Origin: Tethya wilhelma
Taxonomy: Eukaryota; Porifera; Demospongiae; Tethyida; Tethyidae
Reading direction: 5' to 3'
Assembly (NCBI GenBank): GCA_964030475.1
Contig: CAXIPT010000002.1
Location: 9,692,984-9,756,983, forward strand
DNA: 64,000 nucleotides
The translations under genes and the position numbers were made by a program. The notes under the pieces were generated by a model. It was not told where the DNA came from, made no database searches, and worked only from the letters and a program-made list of their open reading frames with translations. Below, in pieces: positions 20,396-31,498 of the stretch; the first letter of the stretch is position 1, and each line of letters begins with the position of its first letter.

Positions 20396-22794
20396 TCAAC
20401 CCACACGCATTTGCTGCTCTCTACGAAAATTTCCAACACCACCTAAATTCTGTCCAGGTCTGATTTGAATATTTCTCAGCGTCCCATAAATAGGTCGGTT
20501 GAGACGAAATGTATCCACGACAGCAGTTTGGAAAAGTTCGTCATATTTCGTACGTCCATTTGACATGTGGAAAAAGAAGACAAAGGTAGGTATGAAGAGG
20601 CTGATGGTGGCCTTGAAGAGAGAGCGGAGGAAGGCACTGTGTGTATGTGTGAGGGGTGAGGGGTGAGGGGTGAGGAGTGAGGGGTGTGGGGATGAGAGTG
20701 TGAAGGTGTGCATGCCAAGTGTACATGTGGAGGATGAGTGAATTAAAATAGGTATGTGTGATGGCATGATATTGTTAAAGTGTGTATGTGTGAGGGTGTG
20801 ATGGTGTGAGGGTGTGAGGGTGTGATGGTGTGAGGGTGTGATGGTGTGATGGTGTGACGTATAGTTGAGAATGTGAAGGTGTGAAAGAAAATTTAATAAG
20901 GGTATATATACCTGATTATCGTGATCCTGCCGCCTGGTTCAACTCGTATGGAGTAGCCTGGGGCAGTCCTTGTCAGATGGGGAGTGCCAGTACACCTCCA
21001 GACACGAAGACCCATCAGCCACTTGCCGGGGGTACAACGGAACACCAACAACCATCCCATCTGAAGAGTAACAACAAAATTAATAGTAGTTAGGTGTTTC
21101 CAAATAAAGCACACCATATGTACCATATTATAGTAATATTATATAGAAAGCTTCAAGTCAACAATGGTAGCTTTCCAAATAAAGCACACCACAGCACAGT
21201 GAGATAAGTAAATCTTTCCTAACCTCCAAGAAGGCGTGGAAGAACCTCTGTAAGATGACTGAGACCAGAAACAGCATGAGAGTGTCTCTTGTGTCCATCA
21301 ACTCTTCGTCTTCCATACTCTTCCACACATCACTACCTTTGAAGAGCACCTCAGGTACCCTGTGGGCATGAGCATGAGTAATGACAGAATAATACACGTA
21401 TTAGGATGCATAACATTTGAGTTGAGGATTTCCAACATTTTGAGATGATTTTGACTGGGATTCTTAAAGTTATAGTTCATAATTTGTATTAATTTTGACT
21501 GAAATTCTTAGAATTCTGAGGATATTTTGACTTGAATGAGCACAATACTTGTGTGATTACAGACAAAGGTCCTAGCTAGCATGCAGACCTGCTTCTAAGA
21601 TTAAAGATTTTGTACATGTATACATTCTACCACTCACATAGTTAAATGACACAGAAACTCTATACGCTACTTGAAATTTAATATTGCTTGACTAAGACAT
21701 TTTTTTGGTAACCAGGTTGTTTAACTGTTTGGATATATATTCCTGCACAGTGTGTCTGCCTATAAGTGCATGTGACTGTATTAATAACTAACCTGTAATC
21801 AGTGTCAGGGAAGTACCACTTCAAGAGGAGACCGAACAGAAACATGTCTATCAGTTCGGCCAGACATCTTCTCCAGACTGGAGCAATGTATGTCTCAAAT
21901 CCTAACAAACAGAATGACAAAAAAAAAACGAGAAAACAAAGAAGAATTTTAGTTTTTTTTCACAAGATATCAATTTTCTTTCTTAAATCATTCGTGGCAT
22001 ACACCTACCTGTGATTATGCGTAACCTTATCTGTCCAATTCCCATTCCAGGTTGTTGCTGGTATGGAAATGGGCCTGCTGCTCCAAATGGCTGTTGCATT
22101 GGTTGCTGGATCGGTTGTTGATACATTCCATTCCAAGGTTGATTAATGGGCCACTGTGGGTGTTGCTGAGACTGTGAATTCGTACCATTACCGGAATCTG
22201 AACTAGCTTCAGGTCCAGTTCCCATTCTCGGTGCACCCATGAACTGGGACGGTCCGAGACTGGAAGGCCCCCACATTTGAGGGGACTGTAACATCATGGA
22301 CCAATAGGAGTAGTGCTGCCACCACAAGTTCCAGTAAAACCAGTTCAAGAAGTCAAACTGGTGGCCTATTACGATAAGTTTAGATGATGCATTTAATAAA
22401 TTATTTATACTCCACACTAATATCATGATAAAATTGCTAAATTATTATTTATGGCCACAAATTTGAATAGGACAAAATTATTTCACGCCAAAATTTGACT
22501 TTCATTGTGCCTTTTTGAGTCTGAGTGTAAGTCTGTACCTTTAGGTAGGTTACTGGTGCCTTCTCCGCTGTTCTCCCGAGTGGCTTGGCTCGCCTGCTCG
22601 CTCTGGTTCTGGTCAGAATCATCCATCACTTCAGTGAGTGCACACTGTAAAAAGGGGTCGAAGTACAAACTGAAACTGTAGGCGGAGTCCCGCATACGTG
22701 GAACATTTTTCGCTGAGTCAGCAAATCTGACCACATTCATCATGCAGCATGCAAGTCGTCTAGCCGCACTCTCCCATTTTTTTGCAGAGCCCAT
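20396..22794 (-). CDS. FAM8A1: FAM8A1-like RDD membrane protein
   Basis: In vertebrates FAM8A1 is an ER membrane partner of the HRD1 ubiquitin ligase in ER-associated degradation. Six exons run on the minus strand with continuous phase: 22539-22794 (start ATG), 22009-22365, 21793-21901, 21224-21359, 20912-21060, 20396-20636, giving 415 residues, close to the human length of about 413. Exon 2 has an aromatic LNWFYWNLWWQHYSYW segment and a Pro/Gln-rich stretch. The RDD domain begins with PVWRRCLAELIDMFLFGLL, continues with TPGKWLMGLRV and ends with NGRTKYDELFQTAVV, which includes the usual late Arg-Thr-x-Tyr-Asp pattern. It is convergent with caspase B3. The last two exons are duplicated at 12206-12828. 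Confidence 0.88.
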
Positions 22795-22816
22795 ATTTAT
22801 ATTATAGCTGACATAA

Positions 22817-22825
22817 TGACGTAAG
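22817..22825 (-). promoter_or_regulatory. CRE-like site upstream of FAM8A1
   Basis: TGACGTAAG lies about 25 bases upstream of the FAM8A1 start codon. It shares TGACGTAA with the caspase B3 promoter. The site is single and short. Confidence 0.35.
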
Positions 22826-23076
22826 CAATAATCAATGAGAAATGTACAGTAGAACTATCATGAAACATAATATAACTTAATCAATTAAAGCGATAGAATA
22901 CAAATTAATGAATACACTAACAAAATTAATTATACTGAATTATTTTATTATTGATATGAATAATACTACAATTAGTTCAATTAATGACTACAACAGCAAA
23001 GAACAAACTAATCGTGCTTTAATCAGTTGCATTTACAAAAGAGTGTATTGATACACTCTTGATTTACACCACTTCG
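22826..23076. other. Spacer between FAM8A1 and the TRAF-A last exon
   Basis: About 250 bases of AT-rich sequence. It must hold the FAM8A1 promoter and the TRAF-A 3' untranslated region. Nothing else was recognised. Confidence 0.5.
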
Positions 23077-23829
23077 TTACTCAACGTTGATGCCAAGGGT
23101 GTCGATACGACATTTCAGAAACATCGTATCATCCTTGATATACGATCGGTTGTTGAGGATAGAAATTGGAGCAAAGAGAGGGCAACCAGAGGCCACATTC
23201 ATCTCACTTCGAGGCCTCTGGAAGGAGGATGAAGATGGTTCTGGACGGAAGGACTGAACAATGTCCTTTTGCTTGTCTTGATCGAGGAGCATCAGTGTCA
23301 CGGTCTGTCTGAAAGGCCAAGCTAGCAGAGCATTGTACTCTCCTCGCATCAGGGTGATGAAGAAAGAGAGATGGGTGCCTTTGCCACTCCCATCTCCGTC
23401 CATGTAGAGCCTCAGACATAGCTTGTATCCATGACGACTGGTGTAGAAGGGAGCTGAATACAGGGAGACCGTTCTCCCTGTAACAGCTTCGTGTTTACGA
23501 CGCTGGACTTCAGGAACTTTCCAAATGAAAGTGCCACTGTAGCTGGTAGCCTGGAGCGTCTGGACCAATAGTGCCATCTCATTGAACCCCTCTTGGATCT
23601 GTAGGGTTGTTGTCTCCAGTCTGGTCACAGCCTCGCTCAGTGGTTGGATCTTCGCGGTTAGCTCTGAACGAAATTGAGACGCTTCTTGCTTTACGGAATC
23701 TATTTTTCGATCTAAGGAAGCAATCTTTGTCTCCAGAGATTGTTCAAGTTCCTTATTAGCCTTCTTCATGAGCTGGTTGTGATACATGACTTTTTCTCTA
23801 ACATGTTTAGCCAAATCTTTCACATTTCC
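23077..23829 (-). CDS. TRAF-A last exon: coiled coil and MATH domain
   Basis: This 753-base exon encodes 250 residues plus stop. It starts at a phase-0 acceptor (CAG before GGAAATGTC). Residues 1-100 form a charged heptad-rich coiled coil. Residues from about 110 form a TRAF-C (MATH) domain with GTFIWKVPE, YKLCLRLYMDGDGSG, LLAWPFRQTVTLMLLDQ and SSSSFQRP motifs, closest to TRAF2/3/5-type domains. It completes the gene whose other exons lie at 33269-36619: the first 61 coding bases of this exon are repeated at 33136-33196. In the scaffold it is separated from them by 9.3 kb of probably misplaced sequence. Assembled, TRAF-A would be about 444 residues. Confidence 0.9.
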   Translation of the reverse strand, partial: GNVKDLAKHVREKVMYHNQLMKKANKELEQSLETKIASLDRKIDSVKQEASQFRSELTAKIQPLSEAVTRLETTTLQIQEGFNEMALLVQTLQATSYSGTFIWKVPEVQRRKHEAVTGRTVSLYSAPFYTSRHGYKLCLRLYMDGDGSGKGTHLSFFITLMRGEYNALLAWPFRQTVTLMLLDQDKQKDIVQSFRPEPSSSSFQRPRSEMNVASGCPLFAPISILNNRSYIKDDTMFLKCRIDTLGINVE

Positions 23830-23838
23830 CTGTATATG
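23769..23838. repeat. 70-base overlap between contig ends
   Basis: This segment is identical to 33136-33205. Each copy abuts a single N (23839 and 33135). It lies across the intron-exon border of the TRAF-A last exon. The pattern is that of two overlapping contig ends that were not merged. Confidence 0.88.
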
Positions 23839-24212
23839 NTAATAGTTATAATTAGTTTTTAACAAATTATAACGGTTTTCTCCAAGCAAGGGAAGGCCCA
23901 ATTTGTGCTAATGAAGACTATACAATCTTTCGTTGATTCTTTGTGGCATCGCTTCAATCTCGAGATCGTAAGCTTTCTTCAATCATAATATAGAGAACAA
24001 TCTTGCAGCGCACTTGCACTCTGGACGTCACTGTAGTCTCGTGCCCAGTAAGTTGTTGTAGCATGCATTGACCAACGATTGATGATACTTTTACTGTAGT
24101 GTGGTGGGGACTTTATCTCTTGTATTTGGTGATAATGTATAATATTATGTAGATCTTCAAAGGATATAGCAGGCTTGACCACAAAGATTTCAAAACCAAT
24201 TTAGGTTCACAG

Positions 24213-24840
24213 GAATGACAAAAGTCTGTCAACTGATACTGGAATTGGTTCAATGTCTGCAGCCTCCTTGTCTAAGCCACTACTATCATCATTGACACCA
24301 GCAGTACTCTGTGAATGTGAAGGAAAACTAACAGATTCAGTTGAAATAAAGGAGAGTGATGAGGAGGTGAGCCAATCTCCAGCTAATACATACACACACA
24401 GATGACACATGTACATATGATGTACGTGCATGCATACACACATGTACACATGATATAGATACAACCACAAATGTGCACACATACATGTACATGTACGCAT
24501 GATATACACACATGACAAACATGTACACACACATACACACACATGTGTACACACATAGATTGATCAGGACGAAGAATGCATTTGTCAAGGTTATGATTCA
24601 CATCAAATTTGCTGGTCCAGTGGAATAAGAGTTTCTGAAGAAACTCAACCATCTGTTCGTGTATTTGTTGCCGGCAATAAACTCACCTACCAAATAAACA
24701 ATTATAAAAATCTTGAAGTATTGGAAGCTGCTGTAGAAGAGTCTGTGGAATGGCCTCTCATAAATCGTTCCGATCTAGTCACTTTCGGTTGTCATTCTTC
24801 ACCACAATCTCCAAGCCATCATGGCCGTCCAATGTACTAG
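24213..24840 (+). CDS. Unrecognised gene, two 3' exons
   Basis: Two phase-compatible exons, 24213-24366 (ends GATGAGGAG before GTGAGC) and 24568-24840 (starts after TGATCAG, stop TAG), encode about 141 residues. The intron is mostly a CA/TG-rich microsatellite. The C-terminal part has VRVFVAGNKLTYQINNY and ends in a Ser/Pro/His-rich tail. I do not recognise the family. No start codon is present in the contig, so it is a 3' fragment. It sits in the contig at 23840-26096, which probably does not belong here. Confidence 0.5.
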
Positions 24841-25119
24841 TAGAAGATGTTCCTCTGACTCAGTCCTATTTCAATGTAGTTTGCATATTTGCTGGTCAAC
24901 ATCTCCAACATTACAAGCAGTGCTACTAGCCTCAGAATATTTATAGATCAGTGTATTTATAATTATTAACTCGATGCTTTGTAGTTCATGTGCATTAATT
25001 AGAAGTTGTGGTTTTGTTTACTACATTGAAGTATGTTGGTATGTTAACTGAGTATAGTCTCATCCCCAGGCCCGCAAATAGAGGGCAGATGCACACTGTT
25101 TGCGCATGCATGCGCTTAT

Positions 25120-25145
25120 AATCCCCCTGGAATTCCAGGGGGATT
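25120..25145. repeat. Perfect 26-bp palindrome
   Basis: The half-site AATCCCCCTGGAA is followed by its exact reverse complement. It could form a cruciform or bind a dimer, or be a tiny fold-back element. A TTA microsatellite follows at about 25172-25192. Confidence 0.7.
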
Positions 25146-25478
25146 GAAAACTATTAACACATTACCGTGTTATTATTATTATTATTATTATTGTCATTGA
25201 ACACGCCACAAAAGGCGCAATGGGGGAAGGGAAACAACACACATTATTATACAGAGAGAGAGACTGAGCAAAACAGAACAAGAAATTCTATTGGATAGCC
25301 ACAAAAATCTAAGTGACTATTTATAGTTATAATAATAATGAAAGCACCAAGGTGCATAAGCCTCGGCGCACTCACATGTATGCATGACATATGACCAGCA
25401 CGATCCACTGAGAGGTGTCAGTGGCCTAGCAAATTCAAGCCTGCTGCAATTGATCTGTGGTTAACCATAACCATACCT

Positions 25479-26096
25479 AGTTCCATGTCGTGGCAAGGCT
25501 GCATACATGACAACTGTGTTTGGCCCTTTTGCTCATAAATAATTCAGCAAGTTCAAAGTATAACAATATTCATAAACAAAATATAGTACTATAAGCGGTC
25601 ACGTGATGTGCACAAGGCGGCCTCATTTTTTGCTCAAGCACATGTATAGTCAAAAGAAGCGGGCTCTATAGTTATCACGGAAAAAGACTCCTACCACTGT
25701 GATTACAGCCGCTGTTGACAAGAATGAGTGAAAATTCTCAACAAGGGGACGCAACGGACAATACTCCGCCGAAAAATGATGAACCTGGAGAAGGTTCAAC
25801 ACTGAAGAGCCTGTATTCCGAAACTCAATCGGTAAGGAGCGACAAAGATAATTGCCACAATCATAGATAATTATGCAATATCTGGCGGCTTTACATACCC
25901 GCCTTTACCATATGGCCTATATGCGCCAAGCCTACTATGGCTGGCCAATGGCAAACCTCTCGAGTGGGGTGGAATTTCCACCACCATGGAGTGAGAGGGG
26001 GGGGGTGGAAGTACCACGCCCAATTATTAAGATATGAGACCAGAGATGTCTCTGAACCTGATGAAATATCAGAGCTCTCTGCCTGGCCAATGGCAA
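25479..26096 (+). mobile_element. Partial DIRS-type retrotransposon, 5' end
   Basis: This segment is about 97% identical to 26697-27310, the 5' part of the fuller element, with small differences (for example CGCCGAAAAATGATGAACC against CGCTGAAAAATGACTG). It ends at the N at 26097. It is either a second insertion or the other haplotype of the same insertion. Confidence 0.72.
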
Positions 26097-26149
26097 ANAG
26101 TTTTGTATTGCTAGTATTGTTTACTTACTAACATGTGATTGATTTGAAG

Positions 26150-26305
26150 AAGTCACAATGTAAATTTACAACAAATTAGTTGCAGCACCTCAAGTGGTCA
26201 GCATTCTGACTTGCAGCCCTGTGCTGACTATACGTTGACCACTTGAGGATCGAGCTGCAACTATAATTTGTGTGAATGTGTTATGCAAGATTTACATTGT
26301 GTACG
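26150..26305. mobile_element. Fold-back MITE-like element
   Basis: Long interrupted inverted repeat. Outer arms are CACAATGTAAATTT and AGATTTACATTGTG. Inner arms are GTTGCAGCACCTCAAGTGG and CCACTTGAGG followed by GAGCTGCAAC. No coding capacity. Confidence 0.65.
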
Positions 26306-26696
26306 TATGCCGACTTAATTAGATTCTTCAGAGGAACTATATTATAAAAAGTACAATGCTGTGGTAGTAATCAGTGGAGGAAAGTGATTTACTATGTAAG
26401 CTTAAGCTTGTACAGTATTGGGTGAAACAATTGTACAACGTCCTTCTCCTGCACAGTAGTTGAATTGTAACCATCTAATCAGCTTAAAGTACAATGTCGT
26501 ACCTTATTAATCAGAAAATATTAGCATTAATTAAATGCAACATGTTAAAACTTTTTAATTGCTTCCAATAGTGGAGACTCCAGAAACCATGCAAACCTTC
26601 ATAATTCAATCATGCCCATAATATTAACAGACCACTGTCCCAAAGTTTCCTCTCTGTGTATGTTCATCTGTACCTTGCTGCCACTAACCGATTAAT

Positions 26697-29600
26697 TCCA
26701 TGTCGTGGCAAGGCTGCATACATGACAACTGTGTTTGGCCCTTTTGCTCATAAATAATTCAGCAAGTTCAAAGTATAACAATATTCATAAACAAAATATA
26801 GTACTATAAGCGGTCACGTGATGTGCACAAGGCGGCCTCATTTTTTGCTCAAGCACATGTATAGTCAAAAGAAGCGGGCTCTATAGTTATCACGGAAAAA
26901 GACTCCTACCACTGTGATTACAGCCGCTGTTGACAAGAATGAGTGAAAATTCTCAACAAGGGGACGCAACGGACAATACTCCGCTGAAAAATGACTGTAT
27001 GGGCCTGGAGAAGGTTCAACACTGAAGAGCCTGCATTCCGAAACTCAATCGGTAAGGAGCGACAAAGATAATTGCCACAATCATAGATAATTATGCAATA
27101 TCTGGCGGCTTTACATACCCGCCTTTACCATATGGCCTATATGCGCCAAGTTACTATGGCTGGCCAATGGCAAACCTCTCGAGTGGGGTGGAATTTCCAC
27201 CACCATGGAGTGAGAGGGGGGGTGGAGGTACCACGCCCATTTATTAAGATATGAGACCAGAGATGTCTCTGAACCTGATGAAATATCAGAGCTCTCTGCC
27301 TGGCCAATGGCAAACCTCTCGAGTGGGGTGGAATTTCCACCACCATAGAGTGAGAGGGGGGTGGAAGTACCACACCCAAGATATGAGACCAGAGATGTCT
27401 CAGAGGCTGAATCTGATGAAACATCAGAACATTCTTTTATTAGTCGCAGAAAATGCTTCAGCCAAGGGGAGACTCTAGCTAGTAAGAAGCTGTGCTATTT
27501 TGACTCAAGCAACTTGGGAAGTGACAATAAGTCCTCAGATGAAGAGGAGGCACCCCTTGCAGAAGGTTTTGATCCCAATAAGTCCTATGGGAAATAATCT
27601 TCCCCTGTCCTTTCCAAAGCCACCAAGTGCTATGTGGCCTGGGACAAAATTCCCGATCCTGTTTGTCAAACAAGGACAAAAAGATATGGCAAAAGGCAAC
27701 GCTATGCCTACTGGCCTTGACACCATCAAATCCCTCAAGGCAGATGATGTAATTGTAAATTTCATGGGACAGGAATTCCCGTCGAAGGGACAGATACCTT
27801 AAATCAGGCGGTAATTCATACGTCTGCAGCCCTACTCCTAAACATGTGGGCACAGTTTGAAGAACAACAGTTATCAGCCAATACAGAAGACCTGGGCACA
27901 CCCGATGTAGTTATAGAGTTAGTCCAAAAAATCCCTAGTGTTAATTGGCCACTCCTTTGACTATGTCTCTCAGATTTGCAGAGGCACTGTGATTGACAAG
28001 CTGAAGTCTAAGTGGAAGAACCTAGCAAAGAGCACCTGCACCCAACAGCAACTCAAAGCAGGCATACTCTTTGGCTCAGAAGTTCAGAAAGCACCCCTGG
28101 AACCTTCCAAAAGTCAGTACGAAAAGTAGATCCCAAGAAGGGTTCTAGCAAATTCTTTTGAAGTTAGGACTGCTGGATACGGCAGCAGCTCAGGCACAAA
28201 ACTGCACCAACAAACAAGGTGCTCAACTGCATTACCCAGTACCCACTGAGAGACTGGGTGGAAAGGCAAAGGGAGGAGTACATCGTACATGAACCAAAGG
28301 AAGAACTTCTCTCCGCATGCCTGGAAAAATGTCCAGAATCAGTAGCTTCTCTCAATGTGCTTCACCTCACCATTTCGCAGTTTTTCCCACATTCATGCAT
28401 GTAACACATTGCCCAGTTCCAGGAAGTACCAGTAGGGGGGGCGCCCCCGCTGGTCCCAGGAAACATGGGGTGCCTGTCCTGGGATCCTTGGAGCCTCAAC
28501 GTTGTTTCAGGATACCAAATAGAGTTCAACCCAGCACACCTCCCTCAAGGATGTCACAGACAGAGCGGTTAGCGATGGACACCAAGATCCAGGAGTTGTT
28601 GCGGAAAGAAGCCGTGACGGACATCAGTCACAAGTGAGTCAAGGTTTTTTACAGCAGGATGTTCATTGTTCTGAAATACAACGGAGGTTGAAGACCTGTG
28701 ATCAACCTGAACAACTATCTAACTGTACCTCACTTCAGGATAAAAGTGATCCACAGTGTCAAAGACTTACTGCACCATGGCTCTCATGGTTTAAAGGATA
28801 CTTATCTTACTATCCCCACCCATGAAGAATTCCAGAAGTACCTCAGACTTACATTGGAAGGCCACTCATACAAGTTTCGCTCACTCCCATTTGGCCTCTC
28901 CATTTACCTTCACAAACTGCTGGAACCATGCAGTGCCAGTGGCAGCTTTCCTTCGTCAAAGTGGAATCCAAATATAGTCATCCACCTTGATGATATTCTT
29001 TTGAGGGCAGAAGACAAGGAAACCCTGCAGGACCACTTGTGGATGACACTCTCTCTCTTGAGAATTCCTATAGGGTTTATCCTGAACCTAGAAAAATGTT
29101 CACTGATTCCTCAAAGAGTATAGTGGACTTCCTCGTGTTCATCATCAACTCCATTCAAATGACTAGCTCTATCACCAGAAGAGAAGGTGCAAAAAAAAAA
29201 AAAAAAAAATTCAGAAAGAGGGTCGCAATTTAAGCAACATGATGAGAGTTACTGCCCGCGACCTAGCTTACCTGATCAGGATGATGACCTCGACAATCCC
29301 AGCAGTCACATCATGCAGCCCCTCTTTATTACAGAGCACTCCAAAAGGATCAATCAAGAGCTCTGAACAGTTGTCCGTGAAGCTATGACAACTCTATAGC
29401 CCTGCATGTCAGAAGACTCACAAGCAGAGCTGAATTGGAGACCCCATCATCACAATGGTCAATCCTTACAAAGGAAGTAGACCTAACCCGGGAGTCCGAT
29501 GCTTCCCTGAGCGGCCAGGGAGCGTTTTGCAGAATTCGAACCAACAGATTGGAGGCTTGTGGACTTGGCAAGAATAGAATCTTCATATCAACATTCTGGA

Positions 29601-31196
29601 GCTTCAGGCAGCTTCACTAGCTATGCAGAGAACCTCAAAGACAGCCACATCCTGATTGTCATTGACAACAGGACTGCGATGAGATACCTGAACAAGAAAT
29701 ATGGTACAACTTTGTCCTCCAGCTCCAAGAGTCTTTGGAAGTGGTCTTTAGAGAGGAGCTGACAATTCAGGCAAAAATCACCTCCCATGCAGTGATTGAC
29801 AACATTCAAGCAGACCAAGCATCCCATCATTGGATGGACAGTGGAGATTGTAAGTGGTGTCCAAGAGTGTTCAACCGGCCGGAGGCTTCTTTCGGGCCTT
29901 TCTCAGTAGACCTGTTCGCATCATTCCAAAACTGCCAAACTTCCCAATTCTACAGCTGGAAACCAGACCCGAAATCGATCGGAGTGGATGCACTTGCCCA
30001 ACACATATGCCTTTTTCCCCATTCAGCCTCATTGGGAGATGTATTCAGAAGCTTTGCAGGGAAAGAGTTCCATTCCTGCTGTTCGTTGCCCCAACCTGGA
30101 TGGCACAACATTGGTATATACCCCTTCTCCTGAGCAAGCTGATAGATCTTCTAAGGATGATTCCTCTGTTTCCAGACCTTCTCATGAATTCAAAAGGAGA
30201 TCCTCATCCTCAAGTATTGAATCATCACCTCCAATTAACTTACCGCCTGACCTGTGTTAGGAGATCCTAACATGTGCAGATAGGTCTCTTTTGGAAGAAG
30301 CAATGGGAAACATCTGTGCTTAATTCTTGGAGAAAAGGAACAACCAAATCTTATCAGTCATGCAGCCTGGAACCTATGGTGTAGCTGGTATTGTGGACAG
30401 GGTGCCAATCCACTTTCGAAAACTGTATAGAGGTTGTTGAGTTCCTCACTTCGCAATTTTCTGAGGATAAACAATACAGTACAATCAACTCGTATCAACC
30501 AGCTATCTCTGTCTCCCATCCAGTTGTCGATGTATGATTTCCAAATTGGAAAACACCCAATTGTTTTCGCTTCATGCAGGGAGTGTTTAATCCAAGACCC
30601 CCTCAACCACATTACCCCTTTGTTTGGGATGTTAAGATTACCTCAGATCCTTACGTCCTGCCAATATAGTCTATCTCTGAAACATCTATGAACTTAAGCT
30701 GGTTATGTTAGTAGCCCTGATGAATGCTAATTAAGCTTCTGACCTGGTTATTTGGGATGCAGACTTCATACGTCTTATGCCAGGTGGGATTATTTTCACA
30801 ATCCCTGAGACTGTTCTCCGTCAAGGAAAGAAAAGAATCCTTTGTGAATTTCTTTCAGGAAGCCACATGGCCTATATCTTACCCCTATAACTAGTGGTGA
30901 GATGGATCAAATTAATGCTGAATAAAGTAAGTGTGGATATACTGACCATTTTAAGGCTTACTCCGCAATTCGAACGGCCTCCATGTCAGCAACAAAGGGA
31001 CTTGGAGTTGGTATGGAGGACATACTCAGTGCTGCAGATTGGTCAAGAGAATCAACCTTCACAAGGTTCTATTTTAGACCCACTCGCTGTCAGAATTCCT
31101 TGGCAAGACAATCCTAAATTCTACTCAGGTATATGCTTACTGTTACTTTAAACACACAGTTGTCATGTATGCAGCCTTGCCACGACATGGAATTGA
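26697..31196 (+). mobile_element. DIRS-type tyrosine-recombinase retrotransposon, decayed
   Basis: The left end TTCCATGTCGTGGCAAGGCT reappears inverted at about 31176-31195, forming inverted terminal repeats. Between them lie gag-like sequence (27361-28130), reverse transcriptase (VINLNNYLTVPHF near 28695, LPFGLS, and HLDDILL for the YxDD box near 28985), RNase H (DNRTAMRYLNKKYGT near 29665), a DIRS-specific segment (VDLFASFQNCQ near 29915), and a tyrosine recombinase ending near 31100 (ADWSRESTFTRFYFRP). Frames change repeatedly and stops are present, so it is inactive. An A-run at 29190-29208 breaks the RT frame. Confidence 0.85.
27155..27400 (+). repeat. Tandem repeat of about 140 bp in the DIRS 5' region
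   Basis: The unit contains GGCCAATGGCAAACCTCTCG, then GGTGGAATTTCCACCACCAT, then a G-run and AGATATGAGACCAGAGATGT. Two units lie here and one to two more in the partial copy at 25939-26096. The GGTGGAAATTCCACC-like core is itself palindromic. Confidence 0.7.
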
Positions 31197-31204
31197 AGGT
31201 CTCG

Positions 31205-31270
31205 TTAGGATCCGAAGGATCTGACATGAGACCAGAATTCCATTAGTGGCAAGGCAAATACATGACACCC
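31205..31270. repeat. Second diverged DIRS terminal repeat
   Basis: AATTCCATTAGTGGCAAGGC and CATACATGACA-like sequence at about 31236-31268 resemble the element end just upstream in the opposite orientation. This fits the split or internal complementary repeats of DIRS elements. Confidence 0.45.
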
Positions 31271-31498
31271 TACCCTTTCCCTCCCAATCTCTTGCATATA
31301 CCTGACATTCTTGAAATTGGTTACATTCTTTGTTAGGCTGAAGTCAGCAGCTAATTGGAGTTCAGCTTCGAGTTCTAATTGAAGCATACTTTGATTTCAA
31401 TAAATTTATGGGTAGGTTTTTTTCNACACACACACACACAACAAACAATTACTGACTCTCCATAATTTTATTTCTTCACTAACTTGATTAATTTCCAG

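Noticed and set aside
23979..24182. Minus-strand 67-codon frame upstream of the TRAF-A last exon
   Set aside because: No homology recognised, and it lies across the contig join in what is probably misplaced sequence.
24207..24652. Minus-strand Cys/Val/His-rich frames of 83-115 codons
   Set aside because: They are translations of a CA/TG/CATG-rich microsatellite intron.
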